Positions 37,969 to 50,500 of a stretch of 64,000 nt of DNA are shown here, one piece after another. The first letter of the stretch is position 1. Each line of letters begins with the position of its first letter. The notes under the pieces were generated by a model. That model did not search any database. It was not told the origin of the DNA and saw only the letters and a program-made list of their open reading frames with translations. Source of the DNA: Serratia sp. DD3 (GTDB lineage Bacteria > Pseudomonadota > Gammaproteobacteria > Enterobacterales > Enterobacteriaceae); contig NZ_AYKS02000123.1 in NCBI RefSeq assembly GCF_000496755.2, positions 1 to 64,000 of the forward strand, read 5' to 3'. The position numbers were made by a program, and so were the translations under genes.

Positions 37969-38203
37969 CTACACCTCGGGAGTTCAAGGGTTCTTCTTTG
38001 CCATATTGCCTCTCATCTTCTGTGAATTTGAAAGACAAGAGCATGATATCTCATCGCATTAAACGGAAGGTGTGGTACTAGCCACGCTTACAGATGAACG
38101 ATATTTTCGCCAAACATTAACCGCATATCCAAACCCACTGACATCCCCAACCGTACTCTCGGCAGTTCAGAAACTCCTGATGTATTAATTATTACAGTTG
38201 TAG

Positions 38204-38232
38204 ATACATTGTGTATCCTATACAGTGTATAT
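38204..38232. promoter_or_regulatory. Twin operator boxes of mazEF
   Basis: ATACATTGTGTAT (38204-38216) and ATACAGTGTATAT (38220-38232) both fit the palindrome ATACANTGTRTAT, 16 bp apart, about 25 bp before the mazE start. Paired boxes are expected for autorepression by the MazE-MazF complex. Confidence 0.65.
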
Positions 38233-38256
38233 ACTTGCTTAAGAGAGGTAATGAAA

Positions 38257-38505
38257 ATGGCTACTGTAACGTTAAAGAAATGGGGTAACAGCCCATCAAT
38301 CAGGATACCGGCCAGCATCATGCAAGCGGCAGCATTGCATGTTGAAGACAAACTTGATTTGAAAATAAACGAGGAGGGGCAGATCGTTTTGATCCCGGTA
38401 AAAACGCAAGAATATTCCCTCGAGTCGCTGTTATCCGGCATCACACCAGAGAACCTTCACGAAAAGGTAACTTTCGGTGTACCCGTTGGAAAGGAATTAC
38501 TCTAA
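38257..38505 (+). CDS. mazE: Antitoxin MazE
   Basis: An 82-residue protein with an AbrB-type swapped-hairpin N-terminus (TVTLKKWGNSPSIRIPAS) that binds DNA, and the ITPENLHEKVTFG tail that wraps MazF. AGAGAGG is nine bases before ATG 38257; an ATG two codons earlier is also possible. The stop codon abuts the mazF start with no spacer, so translation is coupled. Confidence 0.93.
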   Translation: MATVTLKKWGNSPSIRIPASIMQAAALHVEDKLDLKINEEGQIVLIPVKTQEYSLESLLSGITPENLHEKVTFGVPVGKELL

Positions 38506-38838
38506 ATGGTTTCACGCTTTGTTCCCACTTGCGGGGATCTGATCTGGATTGATTTTGATCCAGTAGAAGGCCACGAACAGGGAGGTTACCGCCCAGCCGT
38601 TGTGCTTAGCCCTTTTTCCTATAATAATCCCGTTGGCCTGCTGCTTTGTGTTCCCTGCACCACGAAGGTTAAAGGTTACCCCTTTGAGGTAGAATTATCG
38701 GGCAGCCGCGAAAGCGTAGCCCTTGCTGACCAAGTGACCTGTGTTGACTGGAGAGCGAGGAAGATAACTAAAAAAGGCACAGTGACGCCTGCTGAACTGG
38801 CAGAGATTAGAGCTAAAGCCAAGGCGCTAATCGGATGA
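38506..38838 (+). CDS. mazF: Toxin MazF, mRNA interferase
   Basis: A 110-residue protein very like E. coli MazF: DLIWIDFDPVEGHEQGGYRP with the conserved Arg, VVLSPFSYNN, LCVPCTTKVKGYPFEVEL with the catalytic Thr, and ALADQVTCVDWRAR. It cleaves single-stranded mRNA (at ACA in E. coli MazF) when freed from MazE. The gene is full length with no lesion, so the module is probably active. Confidence 0.94.
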   Translation: MVSRFVPTCGDLIWIDFDPVEGHEQGGYRPAVVLSPFSYNNPVGLLLCVPCTTKVKGYPFEVELSGSRESVALADQVTCVDWRARKITKKGTVTPAELAEIRAKAKALIG

Positions 38839-39253
38839 TGGATACGCGCCGGAAGATAACTGATGCTTGATATGGGGCCGTGTTTTGGAACCACCCTGAA
38901 CCACATTTAATACTCTGACAGGAGAAAACAGTATCGAACCTATTCCCTTTTTGATGCCAAACCATCCGGGTGCCCTATTGGTGGCCCCTTGAATTATCGA
39001 AAAATAATATCTTTAAATAACATAGGCCTTATTGGTTTATTCCGAGTCCGCATCGATATTCTGTATTTATGTTTCCCATCGCTCCCAAATATAGTGTAAA
39101 GCTCCCACCAACGTCCGCTTTGCACTACTGCTGCCATGCGCAACCGATGATAAAAATGTGTACTCTTATCCAGGCACGCAATGAGCTTCAACGTGGATCT
39201 CTGGCATACTACGCGGATACAGCATTGTAAGTCGGATCAAAGCGGAGGGCGGC
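38839..39253. other. Region without a convincing gene
   Basis: About 410 bp between mazF and the RhuM gene. A 65-codon minus-strand frame (38994-39191) has no known motif. The RhuM promoter is presumably near the right end. Confidence 0.45.
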
Positions 39254-40288
39254 ATGACAGATAAACACTTAACCCAATCCCCTGCAGGTGAATTTGTTAT
39301 GTTCGCCAGCGATGACGGTGAAGTACGCGTTGAATGCCGCTTTGAACAAGAAACACTATGGCTACCTCAAGCGACTATTGCGAACCTTTACCAGGTCACT
39401 CCCCAAGCCATCACACAACACATTAAAGCGATCTACGAAGGTGAACTTGAGCAAAACGCAACCTGTAAGTCTTACTTACAAGTTCAACAGGAAGGGAGCC
39501 GTCAGGTAAATCGTAATATGCTTCACTACAGCCTGCCCGTCATTCTTGCTGTTGGCTACCGCGTTCGTTCACCTAGAGGTACCCAATTCCGCCAGTGGGC
39601 AACCCAAACGCTCCAGGAATACCTGATCAAAGGTTTTGTGATGGACGATGAGCGGCTGAAAAATCCGCCCGTGGGTTCCTCTGCCGTGCCTGACTATTTT
39701 GACGAGATGTTGGAACGCATCCGCGATATTCGTGCCAGCGAGCGGCGGGTTTATTTGCGGGTTCGGGAGATTTTTGCGTTAGCCGCCGACTACCAACCTT
39801 CACTCAAAGAAACAACGCTGTTTTTTCAAACCATCCAGAACAAACTGCATTTTGCCTGTACCGGTCATACTGCTGCCGAACTGATCCACCAACGTGCTGA
39901 TGCCAGCCAGCCCCATATGGGCTTGAGTAGCTATAAAGGTGAAGAGGTGCGTAAAAGCGATGTGACGGTGGCGAAAAACTACCTCAATCAAGACGAAGTC
40001 AGCGAACTTAACCGCGTGGTCAACATGTGGCTGGATTTTGCCGAAGATCAGGCCAGGCGTCGCCAGCAGGTGTTCCTGCGTGACTGGCAGGAAAAGCTGG
40101 ATCAGTTCCTGCAATTTAATGACCGCGAGGTTCTACAAGGAACAGGCACGGTAAGTAAGAAAACGGCAGATGAAAAAGCGCAGGCTGAATACGTCCAGTT
40201 TGCTGAGCAGCAACGCCGCTTAAAAGAAGTTGAGGGGGAAAAGGATATCGCCGGTTTACTGCGGTGGAAAACCGATACCAAAAAATAG
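39254..40288 (+). CDS. RhuM-family protein
   Basis: A 344-residue soluble protein. The N-terminal part (about 25-130) has the RhuM features ETLWLPQATIANLYQVTPQA, GSRQVNRNMLHYSLPVILAV and VRSPRGTQFRQWATQTLQEY, which look like a DNA-binding or phage-regulator fold. A helical segment follows (residues 150-300, with YFDEMLERIRDIRASERRVY). RhuM was first seen in a Salmonella pathogenicity island; its biochemical role is not established. Such genes often travel in islands with toxin-antitoxin genes, as here. Part of this gene is duplicated at 41285-41368. Confidence 0.85.
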   Translation: MTDKHLTQSPAGEFVMFASDDGEVRVECRFEQETLWLPQATIANLYQVTPQAITQHIKAIYEGELEQNATCKSYLQVQQEGSRQVNRNMLHYSLPVILAVGYRVRSPRGTQFRQWATQTLQEYLIKGFVMDDERLKNPPVGSSAVPDYFDEMLERIRDIRASERRVYLRVREIFALAADYQPSLKETTLFFQTIQNKLHFACTGHTAAELIHQRADASQPHMGLSSYKGEEVRKSDVTVAKNYLNQDEVSELNRVVNMWLDFAEDQARRRQQVFLRDWQEKLDQFLQFNDREVLQGTGTVSKKTADEKAQAEYVQFAEQQRRLKEVEGEKDIAGLLRWKTDTKK

Positions 40289-40730
40289 CTTCAATGCCCC
40301 CAGTTTCCACAAGCAAAATTTTTTGGGGGCATTATAGGGGGCACCAACCAAAATCCAACACGATAAAATTAAGTAAATTCAATAGCACTAGCGATCAAAT
40401 GCGACTCCTGTGATCTCCGCCAAATATTCACCGCCCCCGTTAAATCAAAAAATCTCAATAAAAAAATCATTACGATATTTCCACCGAAAGATCGGGATAC
40501 CATCCCCCTAAATAGATGTTCCTAATACCGCTACACTTGATCTTTTTGGTAGCTGGGAGTGATCAGGAACGCCGGCACGCAGTAAACCTCTCCCTGGGGG
40601 CTTGTATCGCGCGTCCATGCGCGCCAAGGTCGACTAACTTGCCTCACTCCCACCTGTCGCACTATTACGCGTAGTTATTTAGATTTCACCCGCATCTCGG
40701 CTGTTCCTAAGCAACCGCATCACCTGGTAA
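40289..40730. other. Region without a recognisable gene
   Basis: About 440 bp after the RhuM gene. It has a G-rich stretch (TTTTGGGGGCATTATAGGGG near 40320) and otherwise only short frames. Nothing firm can be called. Confidence 0.45.
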
Positions 40731-41198
40731 TTACGGGTCGTTAACGGGAATGGGTTCGCAGAATAGAGTGCTTTCCTGGCTTCGACTCTTCTCGCCTGCT
40801 GGTGATAGTTCGCAGTTCAGTTTCACTCGGTCGTTTCTTGAATAGCCCGAGAAAACCCCGCCAAGGCGCTGACTGGTGTAAATGCTAATTTCTTGTCCCT
40901 GATGGTCAGTTGTTGTCAGCGACCAGTGACTCAGGCGGTCTTGTGGCCCTACGGGAATAAACACATGCCAATTACCCTTTGGTGCCATTGAAAAATGCCC
41001 GTTGCTGTCGGTTTGTGCCGTGGCGATTTGGCGGTCGAATTCAGTTAACGAAACCGCTACCCCGGCCAGTGGCTTTCCAGCGTTAGTCAACGTGCCCTCA
41101 ATCTGCGGGGTGGGGTAATCATGGTAAACGCAGCCGCTGAGCAACCATGGCAGAGCAAAGATGGCCAGGCTTGTGATGCGGAATGTGGTAACTGACAT
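40731..41198 (-). CDS. Small lipoprotein with carboxypeptidase-regulatory-like domain
   Basis: A 155-residue protein from ATG 41198 (AAAGGA upstream). The signal ends in a lipobox, LLSGC, giving a lipid-anchored product. The mature part has a Gly/Ala Ig-like fold pattern: IEGTLTNAGKPLAGVAVSLT and TDSNGHFSMAPKGNWHVF, as in carboxypeptidase-regulatory domains, and two further cysteines (LNCEL, LFCEP). Role unknown. It stands between the RhuM gene and its duplicated fragment. Confidence 0.75.
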   Translation of the reverse strand: MSVTTFRITSLAIFALPWLLSGCVYHDYPTPQIEGTLTNAGKPLAGVAVSLTEFDRQIATAQTDSNGHFSMAPKGNWHVFIPVGPQDRLSHWSLTTTDHQGQEISIYTSQRLGGVFSGYSRNDRVKLNCELSPAGEKSRSQESTLFCEPIPVNDP

Positions 41199-41284
41199 GG
41201 CGCGAATCCTTTTGCGTTCTGATATTTTCCTGTTGCGTGGTAGCAGTATACGCGGGCGACACAATGCACGAAGCAGACTCATGC

Positions 41285-41368
41285 GGCGATGGAAAAGTGC
41301 CCGTTGAGTACCGTTTTGAACAAGAAACGCTGTGGCTTCCCCAAGCGACTATGGCGAACCTTTACGAT
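41285..41368 (+). pseudogene. Fragment of a RhuM-family gene
   Basis: The frame GDGKVPVEYRFEQETLWLPQ then ATMANLY matches residues 20-46 of the RhuM protein at 39254 with four changes. The similarity begins and ends abruptly, so this is a partial duplicate or the remnant of a second RhuM gene. Confidence 0.8.
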
Positions 41369-41596
41369 TTTCTGCAGGATACGCTTAATGAACAAGTCTA
41401 TCTGACCAGCTCGTTATTCATTAAAAACATAGCGTTAATTTAATATTCAGCATCTCTCCTCTTGGTTGAAATATAAAAAAAAGAGTCTACGCTTTAATAG
41501 AGATTTTCTTTTATTTGCGTTATGCCTCGTTTTAATGCCACATGGTGATTTTTTTAAAAACAATGGGTTGCCAGAATATCAGTAGAGGGATTAAAC

Positions 41597-44500
41597 ATGA
41601 ATAAGTCCTACAGAGTCATATGGAGTGCAGCATTACAGGTTTGGGTTGTTGTCAGTGAGCTTACCAAGAGTCAACAGAAAACAGCCAACCACAGTAGTTG
41701 CTCTCATCAAAGTAATAAAAAAAGGACTCAATCTAATAACTTATTCAGAAATAGCGCTATCGCGTTATCACTTTTTTCCTCTCTGGCCATCTATCAAAAC
41801 GCCTATGCCATCACAGCGATTCAATGCTCGGCAGATCCGAATTGCGTTGAGGTAGGTACCGTTTTGGCATTAACGAATGCAATCAATAATAGTGCGACAA
41901 ATGCGCCAACGACAGTACTTATCACCGCTCCCTTGGTCATTCCTTCATCTATTCCTGTTTTGTTAAATAATACTAATAATCGACATAACCTGGTTATTGA
42001 TGGTGGGGGAAATAATTTTACCTTTAATGCAGCTGAGGCATTCACTGGTGCGGCAACGGATTCTGGCAATCTGACTTTTCAAAATTTTGGTAATATTAGC
42101 TCCAATAATGGCGGTCCTATATTTTACTCGGTCACTAATACCACAACAGCCGTTACAGTGAGTCTTGATAATTTTGGAACTATACCAAATGGCAAAATAG
42201 TTTCTCTTGGTGATGATAGTGGGACATCTTTGCCTGCCAATAATAACAGTGTGTTGCGACTGGTTAATTTTAATGGAAGTATCACTTATGCTGCTTTTAT
42301 CCAGTTGGCTTTAGCGACTACGGTGGAATTCACCGGCACAAGTACTGTTGCTGGGTTGGGTAGTGGTGGATATCCAGCCATATTTTGGGGTATGGGTAAT
42401 GCGGCTAATAGTTTGATGCATTTTTATGGGACTTCCAACGTAACAGCCACAGGCCGTGTTTTTACTAATGGACCTGCTGACAAAGGAGGAACAGGAAAAA
42501 CCTACAGTTACCAGATTGATGATGGTGCCATTGTTAATATGGCATTTTCTGCGCAAAACCCATTAGGGGTGGCTAATAACGGTGTGCAGATAGGCTCTTA
42601 TAATACTGGAGCAGGGACATTTGGTACCGGTGCTACTCTTATTATGAATAATCTGGCGGGGGATGTGATCAGTAATGCATCCAGCACTGTCGGTTCCAAG
42701 ATTGATAATGGCCCTACCTCTCCGGGTGATGTGATTTATAACCTAGGGGCGGGATCCAGTCTTATTGTCGCCTCAGGCGCTAGCAACAACGGTATTTATG
42801 TCAGCAAAACGGGTGCGGGTGGAACGGGTAATATCTATATCCGTTCTAATGGACTGATTTCTTCGGATGGTACTGGTGTTGGTGCCCCTAGCGCAGGTAC
42901 TGGGATTAATGTCAGTGAAACCGCAACAGGCTCAGCGGGCAATGTTGTGGTTATGAATGACAGTGCGGGCAATATTGTCAAAGCCACGGGCATCAACGTG
43001 ACGGATAATGCTTCTGCGGGCACCGTGAATATCACCAATGCGGGCACGATCACCAGTAATATTTCGGGCATCACCCTCACGTCAACACTGGCCGCTGGTA
43101 AAACCATGAATGTGATTGGCACGGGGGGTATTATTAATGCTATCGCGGGCAACGGTATTACGCTCAGTGATGCCAATACCATCCTCAATCTAACCGGCGG
43201 TACTATTGCGACCACCAATGCCGCTAACGGCATTAATTTCTCTTCCACTACAGGTGCTCGAACCCATTCTATTGACGGAACAACCTTTAATATCAATGGC
43301 ACAGGACAAGCGATTGTTAAAGCGAGTGGTGCCGCGACAGTAAATCTCAGCAATACCACGATTAATAACAACGGTGCTGGCCCTGTGTTCACGTTCGCGG
43401 GGGGGGCGGGGGGTTATAATTTTAACGCCGGAACCAACATCATCAATCTTACGGATCCTGCCAGTATTGGTTTTCGCACAACCGCAGCACTGGATTTAAC
43501 CAATTTTTATCTCACCATTGATTCAATCGCGGGTGGCAGTAAAGGTATCTCCACCACAGGCACGCTTGCTGGTTCGGAAAGCGTAATTGTCGGCCCTAAT
43601 ACCTCTCTTATTGGAATCACTGCCATCAGTTACGATAATGGCGCTCTAGCGCAAACCTTAACCAATAATGGCCTTGTCAGTGGTAGCGTTGCAATGGGGG
43701 GAATCGGTAACACCATTACCAATAATGGAACATTAGCAGCCCTCACCAGTGGCGCGGGTAATGATGTGTTAACGCTTAACACGGGTTCAGTAAGCAATGA
43801 TGTGATTGATTTAGGTAATGGTATTAATACCGTTAATATTTATCAAGGCGCTACCGTTGCGGATATTCAAACCGGGACAGACAATGATCTTTTCAATATT
43901 TATAATTCAAGCCTCGTGAGTCCAATAGAACTGGGGTTACTGAATGCAGGCACGGGAATTAACACGCTGAGTTTAATTAATTCTGTTATTGCATTGGCTC
44001 CCACCACGTCATTACAAAATTTCTCTGCGATTAACTTGGATACTGCCTCTCAGCTAATCTTGAGTGATACTAATAATGTCACTTCCGGCACCATTAATTT
44101 GTCAGGCATTGGTACAAATCAACTGGTATTTGGCGCTGATTATAATGGTGATTTCAGCGCTGTGATTGGCGGGGTTGGTAATACTGAGTTATTAAATGGT
44201 GCTAACGTAACCTTAACCGGTGCTAATACTTTTGTGGGTACATGGAATGTTGAACTCGGTAGCACATTAAATGCGAGTGACTACAGTGTTCTTTCGCCGG
44301 GCAACCAGTTAGGTAGTGCTGCTATTGAGTTAAATGGTGTTTTGAATTTAACCAACGCTGGCACCTTCAATAATGCACTGACAGGTAACGGTATCCTTAA
44401 TATTGATAATGCGGGTACAGGTTTTAGTGCGGGTGCTGGCGTAGGTAACGCCTTTGCTGGAACCGCCAATATTTCGAATACCATTTTGGATTTAACACCC

Positions 44501-47500
44501 ATTAATAGTGCCGTATTACAGAATGCAACATTAAGTGATAACTCGGGCAGTGTGATTACCATGTCCGCCGGTAATTACAATATTGGTAATTTAAACTTTG
44601 GTGGCGGGGCGCTGCGTTTTACCACCGGCGCTCTTATTACTACGAACACATTAAGTACCACGGGTAATTCTACCATTCAAGCTGACCCACAATTGTTAAC
44701 CTCAGGCAACCTGTTAGACCTCGATACTGGGGTATTAATGGATCTGGTAAGTAGCCAAAATTCACTGACTCCAGCCCAGTTGGCTAATTTTACCCTGACG
44801 GACCTTAGCGGTGCGACTCTTGCTCCAGGCAGAGATGTCGCTTATTTCCAAGGGGGTAATAATGTTGCTTTAAATACCTTCAGTTTTTCTTTGGTCAGTA
44901 ATCTGGGATTAAGTATTTATGAACAATTATCTGTATCGCAAATTTTGGACGGGCAAACCCTCACATTAACGTCAGCAGGAGCCACTGACACAGGGCTAAG
45001 CGCGCAACTCACAGGTACAGGTAACTTAGCTATTGATGCCACTGGTGGCCCCATTACCTTGAATAATGGTGCGAATAATTATCAAGGTACTACTAGCGTA
45101 GATTCAGGCACATTGAATGTTGGCGCTGATGGTGCATTGGGCAATACGTCATCATTAATCACATTAGCAGGCACGATCGTTAACCTCGGCGGTTTCACGC
45201 AAACAGTAGGCTCTTTGACGAATGCAGGCATCCTTGATCTTGTTGGTGGTACGTTAACTCTTACTAACGGCGGTACTTCATCCAGCGTTAACGGATTAGT
45301 AGGCACAGGTAACTTAAATGTTCAAAATGGTCTTTTTACCGTTTCAGCGGCGAATAATGGCTACACGGCACAAACGAACATTAATACAGGCGCTGCTGTT
45401 ACCTTAAGTGCCGCGGACGCTTTGGGCTCAGGGGGGATTAGTGTTGCTGGCACCTTGAATCTCAATGCCGCTGACGCTAACTTCGATAATGTGTTGTCAG
45501 GCGCGGGCGCTGTTAATGCCAACGCTGCCATTACGTTGGCCGCTGATAACACCGGATTTACTGGTTTCTATAATGTGACTTCACCCGGTAGCCTGACCGC
45601 CATTCAAGCTAACAATTTAGGTACGAGTACTGTTGATTTGCTCAATAGTGGCGCTCAACTGATCTTGAATGGCTTTAATGATTCATTAACGGCGGCACTT
45701 GTGGGCGTAACGGGCTCATCCGTGGAGGTTATCAATAGCGCCAATACGGTATTAAGCACCGATAACTCAGGTTTTGCAGGATTATTTAATATTGACGGCA
45801 CCAGCACCCTGACTGCCAGCGACAGCATGCATTTAGGTGGAAGTTCAGTAGCCATTGCCAGTGGCGGGCAGCTGATTTTTGATGGTTACAATAGTGGCAT
45901 TTTATCAACGCTGAATAACACGTTAACTGGCGCAGGGAATTGGATATTAACCAATAGTAGTATCGATTTGTCGGATAATACGACCCGCGTTTCTGGCCTC
46001 ACTGGCGACATCGTTCTTAATAACGGGGCGGTGTTAACCATGAATCAGGTTACGACCTTGGATGCTGGAACAGCGCTCAATCTTGCTAATAGCAACAGCG
46101 TGCTCAATATTAACACCACGGGTGCCTTCACACTTGGCAATGAATTGCTCGGTACAGGTACGGTTAACGTCAATACCGCCAATGGCGCTTTTGATTTTGC
46201 TAATACCGTTGGTACGGGTTTTGCTGGCACAGTGACTTTACAAGATACTCAATTCTCTTTGGCTGATACCAACGCAGCTACTTTAGCTGGAGCTTCACTA
46301 ACCCTTAACTCGGGCAGTGTAACTACAGTGGGCGTGCCTAGTGTATCCAGTAATCCCAGCATACAGAATCTGGAAATCAACAATGACGCTGTTCTGACCT
46401 TTACCGCTGGCGCGCCCTTAGCCGAAGCAGAAAGTGTGTTAAATGTAAGTACATTTACGGCTAATGGTGGCGCTATTAATCTCAATACCGGGCTCGGATG
46501 GGATAACGTCAATCCTGTACCGACAGGCCTTTCCATTCTCGATCAAAACCGCGGTGTGGTGGGCTCTAAGCTAATCAATGCTACTAGTCCTTCGGTAGGT
46601 GCAGGTAACCTCACCTTACAGATCAATGGGGTTGCCATTGATTCGAGTACTGCGGTGACGGCGAACATTACTCAGGGAGCAGATACCGTTGCCATCGCAA
46701 CCTATAACTACGCCTTGACGGACAGTGACACTTCCGGTGCCGCAGGGCTTTATCTGAATTACGGCTTAACCGAGTTGAATTTAGTATTCAATGGCGCCAA
46801 TGCCTTGAAAGTTGCCACAGGCACTGACCCTACGTCTAATCGGGAACTCACAGCTTTGATTACCGGCACGGGTGACATCTTTTTTGATGCCACTAACGGC
46901 CCTTTAACGGTTTCCAATAACGACAATGATTATTCGGGAGCGACAACCATCAGTGCTGGCAACCTGATCTCTGGCGCTGATAATGTGCTTGGTGGCACGT
47001 CAACCTTGACCGTGAATACCGGGGCTACCTGGAATCTTGATAGGCACAGTCAAAATCTTAAAGTATTGGCGAATTCGGGAACCATTGACCTCGCACAAGG
47101 TGTGCTGAACATAAGCAATGGCGGTACTTCCGATTCCGTGGGTGGATTAACGGGTGCCGGTACCCTGAATGTCACCGGAGGCACACTGACCTTATCTGCT
47201 GATAATAATACGTTATCCGCCGCGACCAATATTGCTTCTGGGGCCACAGTCACACTCAACAGTACGGGTAATCTTGGCGTCAGCAGCCTGGTGGATGTAG
47301 GGGGTACCTTAAATTTCAACGGTGCGAATACCTTTGCCAATCAGTTTAGAGGTGCTGGCGTCATCAATACTAACGCCGCGGTGCAATTGTCTGGCGCGAG
47401 TACTTTTTCAGGTACTCATAACGTTAATGCTGACGGTGCATTGACGGTAACGGCTGCCAATAATTTGGGTGATGCGGCGGCTACAGTGAACTTGCTGACG

Positions 47501-50500
47501 AACACTTCACAGCTAATTTTCAGCGGAGTGACAGATACGGTTGCCAACATGTTGACCGGAGTGACTGATTCCACCGTGTTGATTAATAACTCGGCCAATA
47601 TGGCGCTCTCTGGTAATAACAGCGGGTTAAATGGCCTGATCAATATTGTCGGTACCAGCACCTTGAGTGTCAGTGACAACCAAAATCTGGGGGCGAGTGC
47701 GGTTGATATCGAAACGGGTAGCACCTTAATCTTTAATCAATTAACCGGCACATTAAATAATGTTCTCAGTGGTGCAGGGACGTGGGCGTTATCAGGCAGT
47801 AACGTGGATTTAATTAATACTAATGCCAATACTTTCCTCGGCACGGTCAGTATCAACAACAGCTCAACACTCAATATCGATAGCGCTAACTTGCTTAATA
47901 CTGCCACCATCGTCGATATCGTGACGGGCAGCGACACCTTGAATATCAACAATAATGGTAATTTTATTTTTGATAATCAGCTAATTGGTACAGGCGTGAT
48001 GAATGTTACCACGAACAATAACCAATTTAGTTTTGGTGCGAATATCGGCAATGGCTTTACGGGTACGGTCAACCTGTTCAATACCCAGTTCCTGCTTTCT
48101 GGTGATAACACCACAGGCAATACCAGCACTACGCTGAACTTAGATACAGGCAGCACCACCACGGTGGGAACAGGAACGCAATCCATCGGCGCGTTAACCT
48201 TTAATGGGGGCACCCTGATTTATGACCAAATCATTGAAAACAATGGGCAATTGACTGCAGCTGGCACCATCAATGCAACCTCAATTAATACCACAGGTGG
48301 CGGTACGGTGAGCGTGGCATTACCGGCAAATGTGCAGCCTGATATTACCGGTCTTGGCGTATTAAGCCTGGATACCGGGGCGATCGTAGTGGGTTTAATC
48401 CAAGGTACTGCAACTGGAACGGGTCAAGAGTTGACCTTAACTGATGGCACCAATACACCCATTACCTCCACTTATAAGCAAGGAATTCTCAATCCCAATA
48501 GCACCACAGTTGCAGCAACAGGCACCTTTGGTTTTGGTTTGACCACGGGAGAAGCGCTGGATGGGTTGTATATGAATTATGGCTTGTCTGTCTTGGATCT
48601 TTTGACAACGACTAACGACGCTTTAGTACTGACAGGAGCTTTGGCGGATAACGGCACGGCGGCTAATGAACTCACTGCACAAATTATCGGTACGGGTGAT
48701 TTGGCGGTGAACTCGCCTAACGATGGTTCCATCGTCGTGTTGTCTAATGACACCAACAGCTACACAGGCGCTACCTTGGTGCGTTCAGGTATTTTACAGC
48801 TAGGGTCTAATTCCGCGCTGGGTAATACCGGCAACTTAAGTATTAGCAATGGCGCAACAGTTGATTTAAGTACCTACACACAAAGTGTCGGCACACTGAA
48901 CACAGAAGCCAACGCGCTGCTGGATATGGGCGAAGGTACTCTAACCGTTGGCAATGGCGGATTAAGTAACGGCATGTTGACTGGCAAGGGTGGCTTAGTA
49001 CTCACGGGTGGAATATTAACACTGACGAGCAACAGCCCTGATTATCGCGGTATCACCGATATTAACGCAGGTGCTACAGCGTTATTGAAAGAAACCAAAG
49101 CGCTGGGTATTGGTGCGATTATTGTCGATGGCACTTTAAATCTCGATGATGCCGTTGGTGGTTTATATAACCCGCTATCCGGTTCTGGCAATACGCTACT
49201 GACCAATAACTCTGATGTTCTGTTAATGAATGATAACAGTAATTATAGCGGTACTTTCACGCTGGAATCAGACAATGCGATGACGGCAACCGAAGCTAAA
49301 AACTTTGGTGCGGCGTCGGTGAACAATAACGGCAATCTCATACTGAGCAATACGAGCTACTGGAATTTGACTACGCCGATTAGCGGCACGGGCGTGGTGA
49401 CCAAGCAAGGTAACGGCATGGTATATATCGGTAGCAGCACTGTGACTGCCAATGCCACCGTGGTGCAGGCAGGGTCTTTGATCATTGGCACTGAGCCAGC
49501 TCTCATGAGCGCAGTCTTACCTGCGGCAAGTGGCCCGGTGGTATTAAATAGCGATGTCTTTGTACAGACCTATGGCACCTTCGGTGGTGATGGCACCGTA
49601 ACTGGTAACCTTACCAATGAGGGGAATGTTCTGGTAGGCCGCAGTGCTAATGGCGTTGATTACGGCACCCTCACCGTTAATGGTGATTATATTGGTCAAG
49701 GCGGTAACCTGACCTTTGATAGCGTCCTGGCCGGCGATAACTCACCCACCGATAAACTAGTGATAGCGGGCGACACGTCGGGAACGGGGACCGTGGCGGT
49801 GAATAATATCGGCGGTCAAGGGGCACAAAACACGAACGGCATTGAAATCATCAGTGTTGGCGGCACCTCTGCCGCTACCTTTACCCTCAATGGCCGTGCG
49901 GTAGCTGGAGCTTTGGAATATTTCCTCTATCAAGGCACGACGGCTGACCCGACCAATGGCAACTGGTATCTGCGCTCGAACTATGTCCAACCGACTTATC
50001 GTCCAGAAGCGGGAGGCTATATCGCCAATATTGCGGCGGCCAATACTCTGTTTAACAGCCGCCTGGAAGACATGAGCGCCAGCAGTACCGCCAATGGCAC
50101 GGACGATATGGATACCAGCCTGTGGTTACGTCAATCTATCTCACGCAACAAATTCAAGGATGCCAGCGGGCAGCTCTCCAATACCAGCAGTCGCTTTGTG
50201 ACCCAGTTGGGTGGCGAAGTGTGGGATGGCCAGTTGACGGGTAAGGATTACGTGGGTGTAGGCGTGATGGCCGGTTATGCACGCTCTACCGGTACCACCG
50301 ACGCCACGTCACTGACCTATAAGGCGGATAACAGCCTGACGGGTTACAGTATCGGTGTCTACGGCACCTGGTATCAGAATGCCGTCAAACATAACAGCCC
50401 TTATGTCCACACTTGGCTGCAGTACGAGTGGTTTGAAGGTTCAGTGAACGGTGATCTGCTCTCCAGTGAAAAATACCACCTGCGTGGTGTGAGCATGTCG

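Noticed and set aside
42835..48213. Many long antisense frames inside the autotransporter
   Set aside because: Caused by the low-complexity Asn/Thr/Gly-rich coding sequence; none has a recognisable domain or start.
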